This document shows, in pieces, positions 23,106 through 34,284 of a stretch of 64,000 bases of DNA. The number at the start of each line of letters is the position of its first letter. The first letter of the stretch is position 1. Source of the stretch: Penicillus capitatus (Eukaryota > Chlorophyta); the NCBI GenBank assembly GCA_965649825.1, contig OZ287697.1:868001-932000 (forward strand), written 5' to 3'. The notes under the pieces were generated by a model. The model worked only from the letters and a program-made list of their open reading frames with translations, searched no databases and was not told the DNA's origin. Position numbers and translations under genes: made by a program.

Positions 23106-24702
23106 CTATTCTCTAAACCTCTTTCGAGGGCGAGTGGCGGAAGTCCCCGGCTCATTATCGCCCTTGCGTTTTGATTTGCTTTCCTCCTTTAGCCTCGACA
23201 GTCGCTCTACCCGAGCCGGCGTATCACGGAGACCATACCGGTCACTTGCTTTTTTCGCCCTTGAGGCTTCATCCTCGTACGAGAAGTCCCTGCGGTTGCG
23301 TTTAAGCCCACGGATGGTATCTGCATCCATGGGTTCACCGCTGACCGTCTCTTCCTCGACTTCCTCCTCCGCGGGTTCCCCGTCGACTTCCTCGACTTCC
23401 TCCTCCGCGGGTTCCCCGTCGACTTCCTCGACTTCCTCCTCCGCGGGTTCCCCGTCGACTTCCTCGACTTCCTCCTCCGCGGGTTCCCCGTCGACTTCCT
23501 CGACTTCCTCCTCCGCGGGTTCCCCGTCGACTTCCTCGACTTCCTCCTCCGCGGGTTCCCCGTCGACTTCCTCGACTTCCTCCTCCGCGGGTTCCCCGTC
23601 GACTTCCTCGACTTCCTCCTCCGCGGGTTCCCCGTCGACTTCCTCGACTTCCTCCTCCGCGGGTTCCCCGTCGACTTCCTCGACTTCCTCCTCCGCGGGT
23701 TCCCCGTCGACTTCCTCGACTTCCTCCTCCGCGGGTTCCCCGTCGACTTCCTCGACTTCCTCCTCCGCGGGTTCCCCGTCGACTTCCTCGACTTCCTCCT
23801 CCGCGGGTTCCCCGTCGACTTCCTCGACTTCCTCCTCCGCGGGTTCCCCGTCGACTTCCTCGACTTCCTCCTCCGCGGGTTCCCCGTCGACTTCCTCGAC
23901 TTCCTCCTCCGCGGGTTCCCCGTCGACTTCCTCGACTTCCGACTTCCTCCTCCGCGGGTTCCCCGTCGACTTCCTCGACTTCCTCCTCCGCGGGTTCCCC
24001 GTCGACTTCCTCGACTTCCTCTGGCTGCGGTTCGCCACTTCCTTCGGCTTCCATATGCCCAATTGGTGCGCCGAGAGGGTATCCTTGCGCTTCTGCAGGG
24101 TTTCCTTCCACTATGGCCACTGGGCGCCCTTCTCTCACTGGCCATCGAAGGGGAACTCCTTCCGAATGACCTTGTTCCACTGGTCCCGGAATAGAAGGCA
24201 CCGGCACGACCAACCGCTGTGGCATCGCGGCATTGCGACTCAGTAAGCATTCGACCAGCTGCAGTGCCATTTCCCTCTCTGCTTGGTACGTCAGGTTTAC
24301 CCTCGCATATACCGTAGCCAAGTGGAGGACAAACTCGACTATCGTGCCATAGATGTCCTCGCTGCCGTATGGAACCAAGTTGCTCGTCATCATCGCCTGG
24401 GTTAGCTCGTTTGCGAAGTCGCCAAACGTGAGGTAAGCGCGCTCTCCGGGAACCCCGGTTTCTGCGTCAATGTAGTCTGGGTCGAATCCGACGTGTTCCC
24501 AGTTGACGAGTCGCCGACAAACTGCCATAACGCCCAGGAAGCCACTCTCGTCTGCGAAGGGCAGCCGCAGTGTCTCCGCGTCCATGTATGATGGATACGC
24601 TTCGTCGACAATTTTCCTTACCCTTAGCACGAAGCGTTTGTACGCCAGTCGCGGAACCCTAAGAGTGTGCAAAACCGACAAAATAGCTCCAGTTGTGCTC
24701 AT
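23106..24702 (-). pseudogene. Acidic 12-residue repeat protein, frameshifted by a 7-nt insertion
   Basis: From ATG 24702 (MSTTGAILSVLHTLRV) about 225 residues form a helical N-terminal region of unknown family (YMDAETLRLPFADESGFLG, NELTQAMMTSNLVPYGSED). It continues into the repeat VEEVDGEPAEEE, 18 units of 36 bp between about 23350 and 24020. After two units an extra GACTTCC (plus strand 23941-23947) shifts the frame, so the rest reads as an Arg/Gly/Ser-rich repeat ending at a stop at 23335. In the original phase the acidic repeats run on into a basic tail (DADTIRGLKRNRRDF, ESKSKRKGD) ending at 23106. All three frames of the array lack stops. A TATA-like TATAAATAG lies at 24843-24851 on the minus strand. 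The frameshift could be a real allele or an assembly error in a tandem array. Confidence 0.6.
23350..24020. repeat. 36-bp minisatellite, 18 units
   Basis: Perfect or near-perfect tandem copies of a 36-bp unit containing CCGCGGGTTCCCCGTCGAC; 18 occurrences of that core were counted. No spacers are present, so it is not a CRISPR array. One unit is interrupted by an extra GACTTCC at 23941-23947. Confidence 0.95.
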
Positions 24703-24842
24703 CTCGTAGAGATCTGCAAACGCCAAGTCACACAGAACGAAACCGTGACTTGCGACAAAGCCTAAACGACGAACGAAAAAGAGCAATACAGAGTTGACTG
24801 ACCGCGTCCTCGTATTTGTACGTGCGAAAATGGAGAGATGCG

Positions 24843-24851
24843 CTATTTATA
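24843..24851 (-). promoter_or_regulatory. TATA box for the acidic repeat gene
   Basis: TATAAATAG on the minus strand, about 140 bp upstream of ATG 24702. This is one of the few canonical TATA boxes in the window. Confidence 0.5.
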
Positions 24852-25424
24852 GGTGTGGTCGCCGACCGGCCGTTCCGCGCGTCAGGCGGAGTGTTTGTTG
24901 ACAGCGAGAACTTTTTGCGCCTCGCAGAGCAGAGAATTTCAGGTTCGACATCGCATCCGTATATATTCGGAATGATGGGAATTCCTAGGCAGGTGAGTCA
25001 ACGGGCGTTCGGAACCAGAGAGAACTAACTGCCTCAAAGTCAACCAGCGTCTCTTGAAGCCACGAACCACCTCTCGACAGGACAGACCGAGGTGACACCT
25101 GCGGAGATAACGATAGGCGAGAAAATGAATGAGCAGCCAGCTGTCACATCACGATCGAGAAACAAGAATTGTTCTTCATCTCGAGAGATTTTGCTCCTTT
25201 GAAAACTGTCATCGCTCGTTCCTTGAACTTTTGATCGCTCGCTGCCCCAGCAGCTTTATCCGATTAAGCAACTTTTTGGAACGTTTCTGCCTTTGTATTA
25301 TGTATTACGTTTTTCGGCTGTCATGGGGTATGTCATGTGCGGATCCCATGTAAAATCATCCATTTATATATTACGTTTTTCGGCGAGACGAGCGAGTCGT
25401 TATACGTCGAGGTCTGCGGCATCA

Positions 25425-25751
25425 ATGGGAGAGTCTGCAACTAGCCGACAAACACGACAGCTGTCGGAATCCTCGGGCCAAAGAGAGTGGCGGTCAAGAG
25501 AATGTCAGGATAAGACAATCGAACGTCGTGAAGAGGCTCAACAGTGTGTGATGAGGAACGACGGAGTGATCGAGAGCAACGAAGAGGAAGCGAGAAGTCG
25601 GCGAAGGATCCTTTTCCAAAGGTTTCGAACTCTCACAGCACCACATTCTGCGTACGATGAAGACAGGCCCCATCTGTCAAAGCCAACAGCTAGCAGGGAC
25701 TGTTTCCGTTTGTTCGTGGTCGACAGTGTGCCTACAAGGCGGACGACGTAG
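25425..25751 (+). CDS. Hypothetical Arg/Glu-rich protein, 108 residues
   Basis: ATG 25425 to TAG 25751. The sequence is strongly charged (REWRSRECQDKTIERREEA, NEEEARSRRRILFQRF) with a likely long helix. A TATATA word near 25363 lies about 60 bp upstream. A short direct repeat (TATTACGTTTTTCGGC near 25304 and 25368) flanks that region. No family is recognised. Confidence 0.3.
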   Translation: MGESATSRQTRQLSESSGQREWRSRECQDKTIERREEAQQCVMRNDGVIESNEEEARSRRRILFQRFRTLTAPHSAYDEDRPHLSKPTASRDCFRLFVVDSVPTRRTT

Positions 25752-27654
25752 TGAGAATCGCGTACTCAAGGAGGCAGCTAAGCCGGCATGAAGACCTCGG
25801 GTGCATCGAAAGAATCTCTCTCGACAAACCGGCCTTTCTAATCTATTGATGCCTTTGTCAAACCCGGTGAGAATAAGGTTCATGTGGTACATGGCTTCAG
25901 AGAGGTAAATGGGTGCTTTTCAACAGAGGGACGGACCCGAATTGAATGTTAAGGGAGTAATTGATCACATACCAGTTAATTAAAGGGGTTTTAATCGCAG
26001 GTTTGCAGAATGGATCCTTTTCTGTGCCCGTCGGACCTTCACTGAGACACTTGTTCGGGTTTGAATGCGAAAAAAGCAGAAGGATGGATCTACAAGAGGT
26101 TACCGAAATGATTCTCATTCTCGCCGATGTCGTCTGCCGAGAGAGTTACTCCCATGATTGATAGCACATGGGCCCTTGAGTTTGCGGATGCCTTCATTTT
26201 GAGAAGATAGAATCCCGAAGATCACTGTGATCCCACTGCGATAGCTTGATGAATCCTCTGTCGACGAGCAAGAAAACGGGGTTGCTTTCGAAGAACGTCG
26301 GATACAAGAATTCAGACTACTCGTAGTATACGGACGGTCATTTTACACGTTCTTTCGTCTTAGGTTCCAAGACACCAATCAAATTAGATCTTCGTCTGTT
26401 ATTGGCCTTGAAACCGTCGCAAAAGGCCGAGGCATGTGTTCAAACGCCTGCCGAATCATCGGTTGAAAGCCAACCTTACCGAAATGAAAACATTTAAGGA
26501 GGAGATCCCTTTGTGAGATACCAGTTAAAGGAGGGGACGCAATAGCTGTTAGAGTATCTTGCAGAAAAGTGGGAACAGCTTAACTACAAGAAGACCAACC
26601 ATGAAAGACTTCGAGGGACGCATTAAAATTTTGTCTTTCGCTCGGAGTCGTGTATCAGACACAGAAGTGAAATTAAAACGTTGAGACGACGGTGGCAAAA
26701 CGTCAAGAGTGAGGGAGTGGAAGAAAATTCCCAGAGAATATCAGTCCAGCGGTGAGAAGGGTTTACCAACATAGTCTCTCGGGTCGAGAAGTATCGAGTG
26801 TGGCGAGGAACAGTTCGGAGTTATTTGCGATCCACGCTAACTCGACTAACTGAAGCCTCAACGCGCCATACCAGGTGGAACGCTCAGTGCACGACAATCG
26901 ACAGCAGCCACGGGGACGGCAAACAAAGGAAACCGGCGCGACGGAGGAAGATGGCTTGGGGTTCATCAAGCGCGGTCGGATGTCCTACCCTGCAGATGTA
27001 GGGGGCATGTTGCGAAAGATTGTCCGCAGGCGCGAGAATCTGATAGCAGAAATATGAGATCTGATGACACCAGATACGCCTATAAGATCGGAACACCACA
27101 GGATCTGATTTCGGAAGCGGCGCGTCCAGGACTGAACATTCTGTCAACCTTTTTTCGTCGGACATTCACCTTGGCCACTAAATGTCTAGGCATTCATTTT
27201 TAAAGGTTTTTTGGCCTGTTTTCGCAGGTAGGTGCAAGTGTTGTGTCGACCTTTTCTAGACGGTTGTCAATCGTGCCTCCGGATCCTTGGATATAGCACC
27301 GTTTCAATGGTTTTGAGGACACGGTTATGCGACTGCATAGACAGTCACGTCACTACGCAAGTACTAGTGGACGATCGAGCTTGTTTGCTTTGCCGGACGA
27401 TAGTTTTTCGCGCTATTGTCGTGTGAGAATCGTTCGTTGTTAGATCATATTACTCCACGCGCAACATACTCACACGTTAGCGATTGCCATCAATGTCTTT
27501 GGTGCTTTTACAAAAAACGCGATAAAAAAGTGTTCTGACAATGTATAGACGTGAGCGAAAGAGATGAAAGGATAGCTGTTGCGGGTAATGGACTTAGCGA
27601 GCGTCAAATGCGGCGTCGTAGGCGAGAATCAACAAACCCTTCTCGCTACAATCT
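25752..27654. other. No identifiable gene
   Basis: 1.9 kb of island DNA. Short ORFs at 26763-27060 on both strands and at 27551-27826 (+) were examined; none has an ATG, domain and splice context that persuade. The last one runs antisense through the ankyrin gene. Confidence 0.45.
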
Positions 27655-28407
27655 TCATTCCTCACAAATACCACCATTATCTTTGAATTGGCCGCCGAGT
27701 TGGTCGATGGTCTGCAGCAGAATGACATTTTGTGCGGACATTGATAACAAAAAATTGCGAGCTTACGTCTCTGACGGTTTTGTTTACAGTGACATCGTAT
27801 GGAAGCTTGCCGTTTGGGTCGCTTGAATCGGGGCATCTTTTGCAGATGTCTGCGCCAAATTCGACCAGATGTTTCACGATGCCGGCACAGTTCGGGTCGT
27901 TTTGAATCGCTGCGACACACAGCGGCGTCTCGTTATCATTGTTCAATGTATCTGGCTCGGCATAGTTCAAGCTATTGGGGTCATCTCCAGCCGACAAAAA
28001 CACCTAAACGCGCCAATTCACGACAAGAAACTCATCAGCACACAACGTACGTATGCCATTGGTGTGTTACAGTATTCCGCCGCTTCGTGTAGAGGCGTGT
28101 TACCATTAGCGTCTCTGATATCGACATCGCATTGGAATGGTTCTGATATCATCAAGTCTGCGAAGGCGACAGCTTCTGAATTTGCCGTTTTGTGCAAAAG
28201 TTTCTTATATTCATCGTCCGGCGATTCACAGAAGCACTGGCAAATCTCTCTGTTGTTGTTTTCAATTGCTTTGAGAATAACTGATTCGTCTTTCTTTTCG
28301 GCGGCATCGCACCACTTAGACGTGCACCTGGATGCCCCCGGATGGGCGTCTGACTCGAAACTCGTCAATGTGAGTAAAGAAACCAAGAGCAAATATGAAC
28401 GCGACAT
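27655..28407 (-). CDS. Secreted ankyrin-repeat protein
   Basis: Three exons: 28051-28407, 27767-28003 and 27655-27711. Introns are 47 and 55 nt, GT-AG, both in phase 0. The product is 216 residues. ATG 28407 starts a signal peptide (MSRSYLLLVSLLTLTSFESD). Ankyrin-type units follow: DIRDANGNTPLHEAAEYC and NNDNETPLCVAAIQ..NCAGIVKHLVEFGADIC. The protein ends GGICEE and has several cysteines (CTSKWC, CQCFC), consistent with export. TATTTAAG on the minus strand around 28505-28512 is a plausible TATA box. An upstream in-frame ATG at 28569 would bury the signal peptide and is not preferred. The ankyrin fold is clear; the function is unknown. Confidence 0.75.
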
Positions 28408-29099
28408 TTGATGCCGGCGGATACTGAAATGAATAGACTCGTCACGGAAAAAAAAGAAGACCAGGCCCAAAGTCGAATGCATCTCCGCACCGGAGCGACC
28501 GCTTAAATAGTATAGGTGGTTAGCTTCTTCGTGACGCGGTTCGTACTGAGGTCCTTGTTCGTCTGTCATCTACGCGAGAATTTCGTCTTCTTCGTGTGCC
28601 ACCTCAGCGTACGTGCTCGGAATCGATGACCGAGATTGGAAAGTCTCTTGAACCGTTGCTTCAATTCTGCCTCGACCACGTCTTAGAACAGAGCAGAAAA
28701 GAATCGGTTCTTTGCTTACATGAAGTGTGACGGTCAGAATGCTTGCTATCGTCCGAAAGGAAGCTGTTGCGACTTATCCGCTTCGTAAGGCGGCAAGGTG
28801 GAGAGCGACCGGAAGTATTTGCGACGCGGCTTCGTCATTCGTTATCCGTACAAAGACGAACAGGGTTCATTTCAATTTCCATTTCGGCACGGAACTCCCA
28901 TAAAGCTTTCCTATCTGCCCTCTGTTTCGCGGATGCTCGTTCTTCAAAGAATCAGACGCTGAGACGGCACCGTGTCGCGACGCTTGTGTTCGATACGGCT
29001 GTTATCCATGCTGAACATCGATATCGTGAGAGCCGACGTTTCTCTGTCGTTTCTCTTGCTTGGATGAGGAACGAGCATCGGTAGCATTAGTCGAACCAC
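28408..29099. other. No identifiable gene
   Basis: About 690 bp, including the likely promoter and 5' UTR of the ankyrin gene. The ORF 28743-29084 (+) has no recognisable content. Confidence 0.45.
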
Positions 29100-29945
29100 T
29101 AGGAGACAGGAGGTCTCCGACGCGGTGCGCTACAGGCGACAGGAACGAACGACCGGAGTGTATGCGTACTCCATCCGTTACACAGGATTTCCACGATAGC
29201 ACGGACCACAGTTCAAGACTCCAAACAGATCCCCTGTTCGGCTGAAGAGGCCGAAACTAAGGTGGAGTGGCCGAAGGTGAATCTGCGAATGGGCGTGTTC
29301 TGAACCGGATAGCTGCCGTACGCCAGTAGTCGAGGCCAATCCGTCATCCCTTTCTTTGCCGAGTAGAGCAGCGGAGTCACATTGAAGCAAGAAAGGCGGT
29401 GCTGGGTTGATGCTTCGAGTGGTGAGAGACCTTCGGCGAATTTCTGACGTGAACGACCTCGTGGAAGCAGGTCAAATCCGCGGTCCGCCTTTCTTCGACA
29501 TGTTGCCCGATTGAAAAGGATCTCACCCACGCCACCCTATAAGGCAATTGTTCCATCCTCGTCAGCCTTTTTCTCGCCGAAGGTGCTGTTGGTGTAAACG
29601 ATTTTTCGGGTGCCATTCCCTTGTCTCCTTGCAGAAACAATGTTTCCTTCAAGATAGACGGCTCCACCTTTGCTAGTGTCAACGGCAGCGTTAAACTCGA
29701 AAAGAAAAGAGGTGAAATAAATGCCGTGCGCGTCCTGACTGCGAACACTCCCTCCCGAACCTATCGCTCGATTGTGAGAGACTTCACAGGAAGAAAAGCC
29801 AGCAGAAGACGGATATTGCAGAGAAATGGCCGAATCATTACAGCGGCAAAAGTTTGATTGGAAACTGAAATTACTGATTATTAATGAAGATGGCGTATGG
29901 GATGTGTTGTTTGCTATGCCTGCACAATGGAAAACAATCATCTAC
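29100..29945 (-). pseudogene. Fragment of a beta-helix (polymorphic outer membrane-like repeat) extracellular protein
   Basis: The segment 29537-29945 reads as parallel beta-helix repeats with N-G-G-A patterns (SCEVSHNRAIGSGGSV, FLFEFNAAVDTSKGGAVYLEG, IVYTNSTFGEKKADEDGT). A second segment in another frame, about 29100-29530, reads NVTPLLYSAKKGMTDWPRLL and VQNTPIRRFTFGHSTLVSAS, a pattern I associate with the region after such helices in large algal and protist surface proteins. The two need an intron or a frameshift to be joined. Start, signal peptide and membrane part are absent, so this is a fragment or the visible exons of a gene I cannot complete. Confidence 0.45.
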
Positions 29946-30832
29946 TGGATTCCCATGACCACTCTGTCAGCATATCCGAAATGCGCCTTCGGGTGATTTT
30001 CAAATGCAACTGATAGAGAAAGGGCGGTCTCCGTTGAAACCTCTGAAGCAATTGATATCATCAGCAGGTGTGTTGAATCCTTTCCGACAGAAGTGGTCAG
30101 CTCATTTCGGTCAAGCGCGTGTTTTTAATCTTCGTAGGTTGTTTGCATCGTATCGATGTTGTCCAATAATGTTAGATCTTACTTTCGATGCACTTGTAGA
30201 GATCGCACTAGCTCGTTGTTCTGCGGCAATGTCGATCTTGTCTTTCCTTTTTCTCTAAATGTTCGACAGAATGAGAAAACTAACTTTATGGGAGCCCTAG
30301 ACGCCTACGACTTGAATCTGGCTTATCAGGATTCCGTTACTCCCTTGTTACCCGGTTTACAAACAAAGGGGTCAGCTTATTAAGTTAAGGTGCCACAGAC
30401 AGGGATCGATCGAACTTTTCTTTTGACCTCGGCAACAAAGTCGAAATGCAATTTCTTAGTATTGTTAACTTATTAGTGGTCTATTCCCCATCCACTAAAT
30501 ACAATACACCGATCAACTGCTACGGAAAACAGTCTATTTGCAGTTAAAGGTGCGCAGAAGACACCGTAGACGAAAACTGGCGCGGGTCGATGAGATCACC
30601 ATTGGATTTTGTTTCTGGTCATGGCAAGGCGCGATAATCGCCAAGTGAGAGACGAAAACGAACACAGCGAAACTGAAAAGCTGCAAGACAAGCCGACAAA
30701 CACTAAAAGCGAGAAACTATTTATCTACACAAGGCGGTGTTTAACAACTCTCCAAGTCACAGAAACCAGAAATTAAGAATCCGCGGTCCAACAAAAGCTG
30801 TGGGTGAAGTGCAATAAAAAACTGGGAAGTGA
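29946..30832. other. No identifiable gene
   Basis: About 890 bp, AT-richer (30400-30560). No supported ORF or RNA gene. Confidence 0.5.
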
Positions 30833-32305
30833 GCGATGTTGTAGGTTGTGCTCGCGGAGTGAAGTGACGTTTGACTCGTTTCTGCTGACGTCGGACTGTC
30901 GCGGGGAAATGGCGCGTTCTGATTGGCCGAGAGCGGGGTCGAATTTGTTCCAGACGTCGCCTCCTCGACTACAAAACGCACTAGACCATTCCTTTTTCCG
31001 CATTTTCTGTTTTTCCGAATATGTGTAGGTTTTTGGAGTGCGCAGACAGAGACTCCTGACGACGAGCTTATTCAAGTGGCGTCCGTCTATCTCGCCGACG
31101 CTGTGCCAACGGGGGTTCTTTGTCGACTTAGGTTTCCTCCGCAGGTGTGCGCCGGACACCGACAAGTTCTCCGCAGTCTCCGACGGATTGAAGGTTTGTC
31201 CTCGCATGTTTGTAAACTCCGACGACGAATGCAAACAGCAGCAGGTCAATCTAGAAGTGGTCCAAAAACTGCCAACGGGAGAGCAGCTGAGAGAGCAAAA
31301 CGAAAGACCTGCCGAAGCCGAAGGACATCTTTGCCGAAGGTAACCTCCCGTCTGCAGTAAGACAGCGCCTAAACTCTTTTAGAAGCCTTAGGGGACGATG
31401 CGACAGCGGGGACGGACAAGTGAGAGAAGAAGCCAAGACCTCGGATACGGCAATATCAACGTAACACTCGTTTCGTTAACGCTCTGCTAATGACGTGTTT
31501 GTGCTCGACAGAATTATTGGACGTTTCAGAGGATAATAAAGAATGGAAATGATCGAGTCGAGCTCAGTGCACCACTTCTGACGGTAAGGTCTTCTTCAAA
31601 AGTTACGATGATGTAAACGTGTACCTTGCATCACAGGGTGATCGATGATCTGAACGGAAAGGCACGATGGCTAAGATTGAAGAAGGATCTGGACAGGTAG
31701 GACTGGGCTTTGCCGCACAAATGACATGTAGATCGTGTGCAGGTTCCTCCTGAGAAGACGCCGAATGCGATGGGGAAGGCAGGTTCTGGGAGTGTGCGCG
31801 TGCGCAGTCCACTGACGCGACACTGTTGACTCGGGGTGCGGGAGACGAAGACCGGGAATCGCCTCCCAGGGAGACACGAAGCCGTGGTCCGTCGTACGCT
31901 TTCGAAGTGACGGACAGGGACTACTAAGAGCGTCCGCGAGGACGCCGAACAGTAAGCCCTCCGCCTCGCCTATGTGTTTACTTTTAGGCGTTTCGTCTAC
32001 GGACGGAATTCCTCCGGCGGGCCCAGTAGTGTGCTCCCATCATTCCTTCCTCTGTCTCGCACCTCGGACCTCGCAGATCCGCAGGATCGCGGCCGATGGG
32101 CTGCCTGTTCGACAGGCTTCTTATGGTGGTGGCCACCGCCCCTCAATTTTTGAGATCTCCTTCCTTCCTCACTCAGGTCCCTCGACAACCGGCTTCGGTT
32201 TCGAGGGCACCCTAATTTTTGTCCGGCGATCTATAAGCCAGATGGGCGCCACATGACTGAACAGATCCTGTCCTATCATGTGACGCCCATCTGGGATATA
32301 TTTCG
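30833..32305 (+). repeat. Dispersed element copy C (right arm of large inverted repeat)
   Basis: 1473 bp in inverted orientation relative to copy B, bracketing about 9.5 kb. It keeps the same ordered landmarks: CTCGACTACAAAACGC, GCCGAAGGACATC followed by a GTAACC donor-like site, GTAAGGTCTTCTTC, GATGATGTAAACGTG, and CCCATCTGGGATATA at the end. The small ORF of copy B is broken here by TGA near the end of exon 1 and by a TGA after the third acceptor. The frame from SDGLKVCPRMF to PAEAEGHLCR is open, as in copy B. Confidence 0.85.
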
Positions 32306-32832
32306 TTAGACAATGACCCTGTTATTCTGCATTGCCCACTTCTTCTCTGTCAATTAAAGATGCCGTTAATCCAAGTCATCTCACAGTAAGTAGCTCCCGA
32401 TCTCTCTAGCAAATCGTTGCCAATCATTGTGGAACAACTTCATTTTTCCTGCGAAGGGTTTATGGACTCCAGCGTTTTAAGCGTCCTTTGCTGCGTCTGT
32501 GATGAAGCATGCGATTTGACTAAACGTGATCGATGGCATGAAAAGCCGCAGACAAGAAGGTTTCCTGACAATAAGCAAAGAATCCGTCCATAGGTACCAG
32601 TCAAGTCAGCGAGATGATACGCTGGCGTACTCTGCGGATCGTGTACGGAATCGGCGGCCCGTCCGCCTACTTTTGAATGTATAAACTGTGTCCCATATCA
32701 TTTTCTCTAAGGAGACAAGCAGCATTACATGTACTACTGCTCGATATGTTCAATGAAAGGTGCCGATGTTATGTCAGCATTCGTTTGCAGTAGACTGCTT
32801 TCTGTCATAAACACCAGACACACTTTGTAAGA
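32306..32832. other. No identifiable gene
   Basis: About 530 bp to the right of copy C. No supported ORF. Confidence 0.5.
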
Positions 32833-34284
32833 ATGAGCACTAGATCGTCATTGTTTTGTTGCCTCAGACGATTGCACTTGCATTTCCGCCTATCCACTCC
32901 GGAAGGAGATGCAGACGGACAGAGACTGGAAGAGATGGAAACCACGTACGTATATTAAGCACCGGACGCACCGCTCGACTGCTATGAAGGCAGCACCCAC
33001 ATGCCTCGCACATCGACAGCGTCTCTATCGCTGCTTCCGTTCTCGACCGGATTTCCAGCGATCTTGGCAGCCTCGTTGATGCGAAGCAGGAAACACGACA
33101 ATCTTTACTCCTCCTGGACTCAGGAAACAATGAGTTTCTTGTTGTCGACCTCTGAAGAAGAGTAAGCATACTTGGACTGTCTGGTTCTTGCCAGGAGTGC
33201 TGTAGTTTCTGCCATTGCCGAGTTTGCTTACGGACTCGGAGGCGATTTCCAAGGCCTTCTCATCGCCGCCGTCCTCGTCGTCGCGCTCTCCGTGCACACA
33301 GACTGCAGACCCTTCAAACGCGATTTGGGTTATCTCAACATGTTAGACAGTCTATCTCACTTGGTGGGCTCTAGCACGTTTCTATGCGGCGTCATTCTTA
33401 GCGAACAACGATTCACTAGCGTTGTGCCGAAAGAAATTCCGGTTGCGGTCTCGCTGTCGGTAACATAGACTACCCGCTGCTCTGCCTTCCTTTCTAGGGA
33501 GTTTCGAGTTTGAAGCTATTTGAGTAGAGATGGAGATACTTGGAATTCGATGTTGGTGAGAGAGAGAGAGAGAGTTCCACAGAGTCGCGTTTGCATGTGC
33601 CGCGTATCAGTTCTCGCTTTTGTGCGCAAAACTCCGGGAAACGCTCACTTTCAACGGAACACGTGCTGCAACATCTGAACACTCTGTCGAACTCTGCCCT
33701 CTTCATCCGAGCCATTGAATCCTGCGAGGCTCTCATCCAGGAAATAAGGCGAATAAACAACCCCACATTGCTGCTTCTGGTTGTTCATGTGCGAAATCTA
33801 GTGATCGGCTGTACTCGAATATTAGATGAGTGTGGGATTTGTATAGCGACTTCCAATTCTGCAGAGAATCCGCGCCTCTTACCGAGCGAGGTTCGATCGC
33901 GCCGTCTGACTGGATGCATGCGGTCATCCTCCCGGCAGATCTGATTTGGCAGCCATGCAAACGCGCTTGGCTGAAATGTTCGTGTTCATCCGTTCGTCTG
34001 CGCTGAACGGGGCGAACTGGATGACCAACGGTTGTGAGGAACAACGCGCCTTTCTTGCAGAACGGCGATATTCGCGCCGTCCCTCGCTTGGGCTCTCTCA
34101 GAGGTATTCAAACGACACAGACACAAGGGTCATCGCACCGAAGAGCTTTCTCGGCGAAATCGTCACTCGAAAGCGGAGATTTGATCCCAAAATCGCGAAA
34201 CTCCGTCCTGCTCCCGCTGCCAAACCTAAAACGCCTAACGACCAGAGCGCGTGTCTGCTGTTCGCTTGCAAACAGATCGTCTGA
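32833..34284 (+). pseudogene. C-terminal exons of a large multi-pass membrane protein (TRP/polycystin-like family of algae)
   Basis: Exon-like segments join at a 33-nt intron (33162-33194) inside SFLLSTSEEE|SAVVSAIAEF and a 38-nt intron (33460-33497). The joined region has a TM segment GGDFQGLLIAAVLVVALSV, then TDCRPFKRDLGYLNMLDSLS and HLVGSSTFLCGVILSEQ. The pattern RPF..DLGYLNMLD before a TM helix is typical of the membrane domain of large algal and protist surface proteins. Upstream, 32996-33161 reads in frame (RSRKHDNLYSSW). Downstream ORFs at 33540-33944 and 33946-34284 may be cytosolic tail exons, but their joins are uncertain. The ectodomain is missing, so this is a truncated copy or an incompletely resolved gene. 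Confidence 0.45.

Noticed and set aside
23350-24020. CRISPR-like array
   Set aside because: The 36-bp repeats are contiguous with no spacers, lie in eukaryotic DNA and have no cas genes nearby; it is a coding minisatellite.
23134-24246. 370-codon plus-strand ORF rich in Ser/Thr/Pro over the 36-bp repeat
   Set aside because: It is the complement of the acidic repeat gene. The array lacks stops in all frames, so a long antisense ORF is expected by chance, and the non-repeat parts on that strand look random.
24703-24786. Upstream extension of the acidic repeat ORF
   Set aside because: It begins with TTG; the first ATG is 24702, well placed relative to the TATA box at 24843-24851.
27551-27826. 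91-codon plus-strand ORF
   Set aside because: Starts with GTG and runs antisense through the last exons of the ankyrin gene, which has consistent splice sites and a clear fold.
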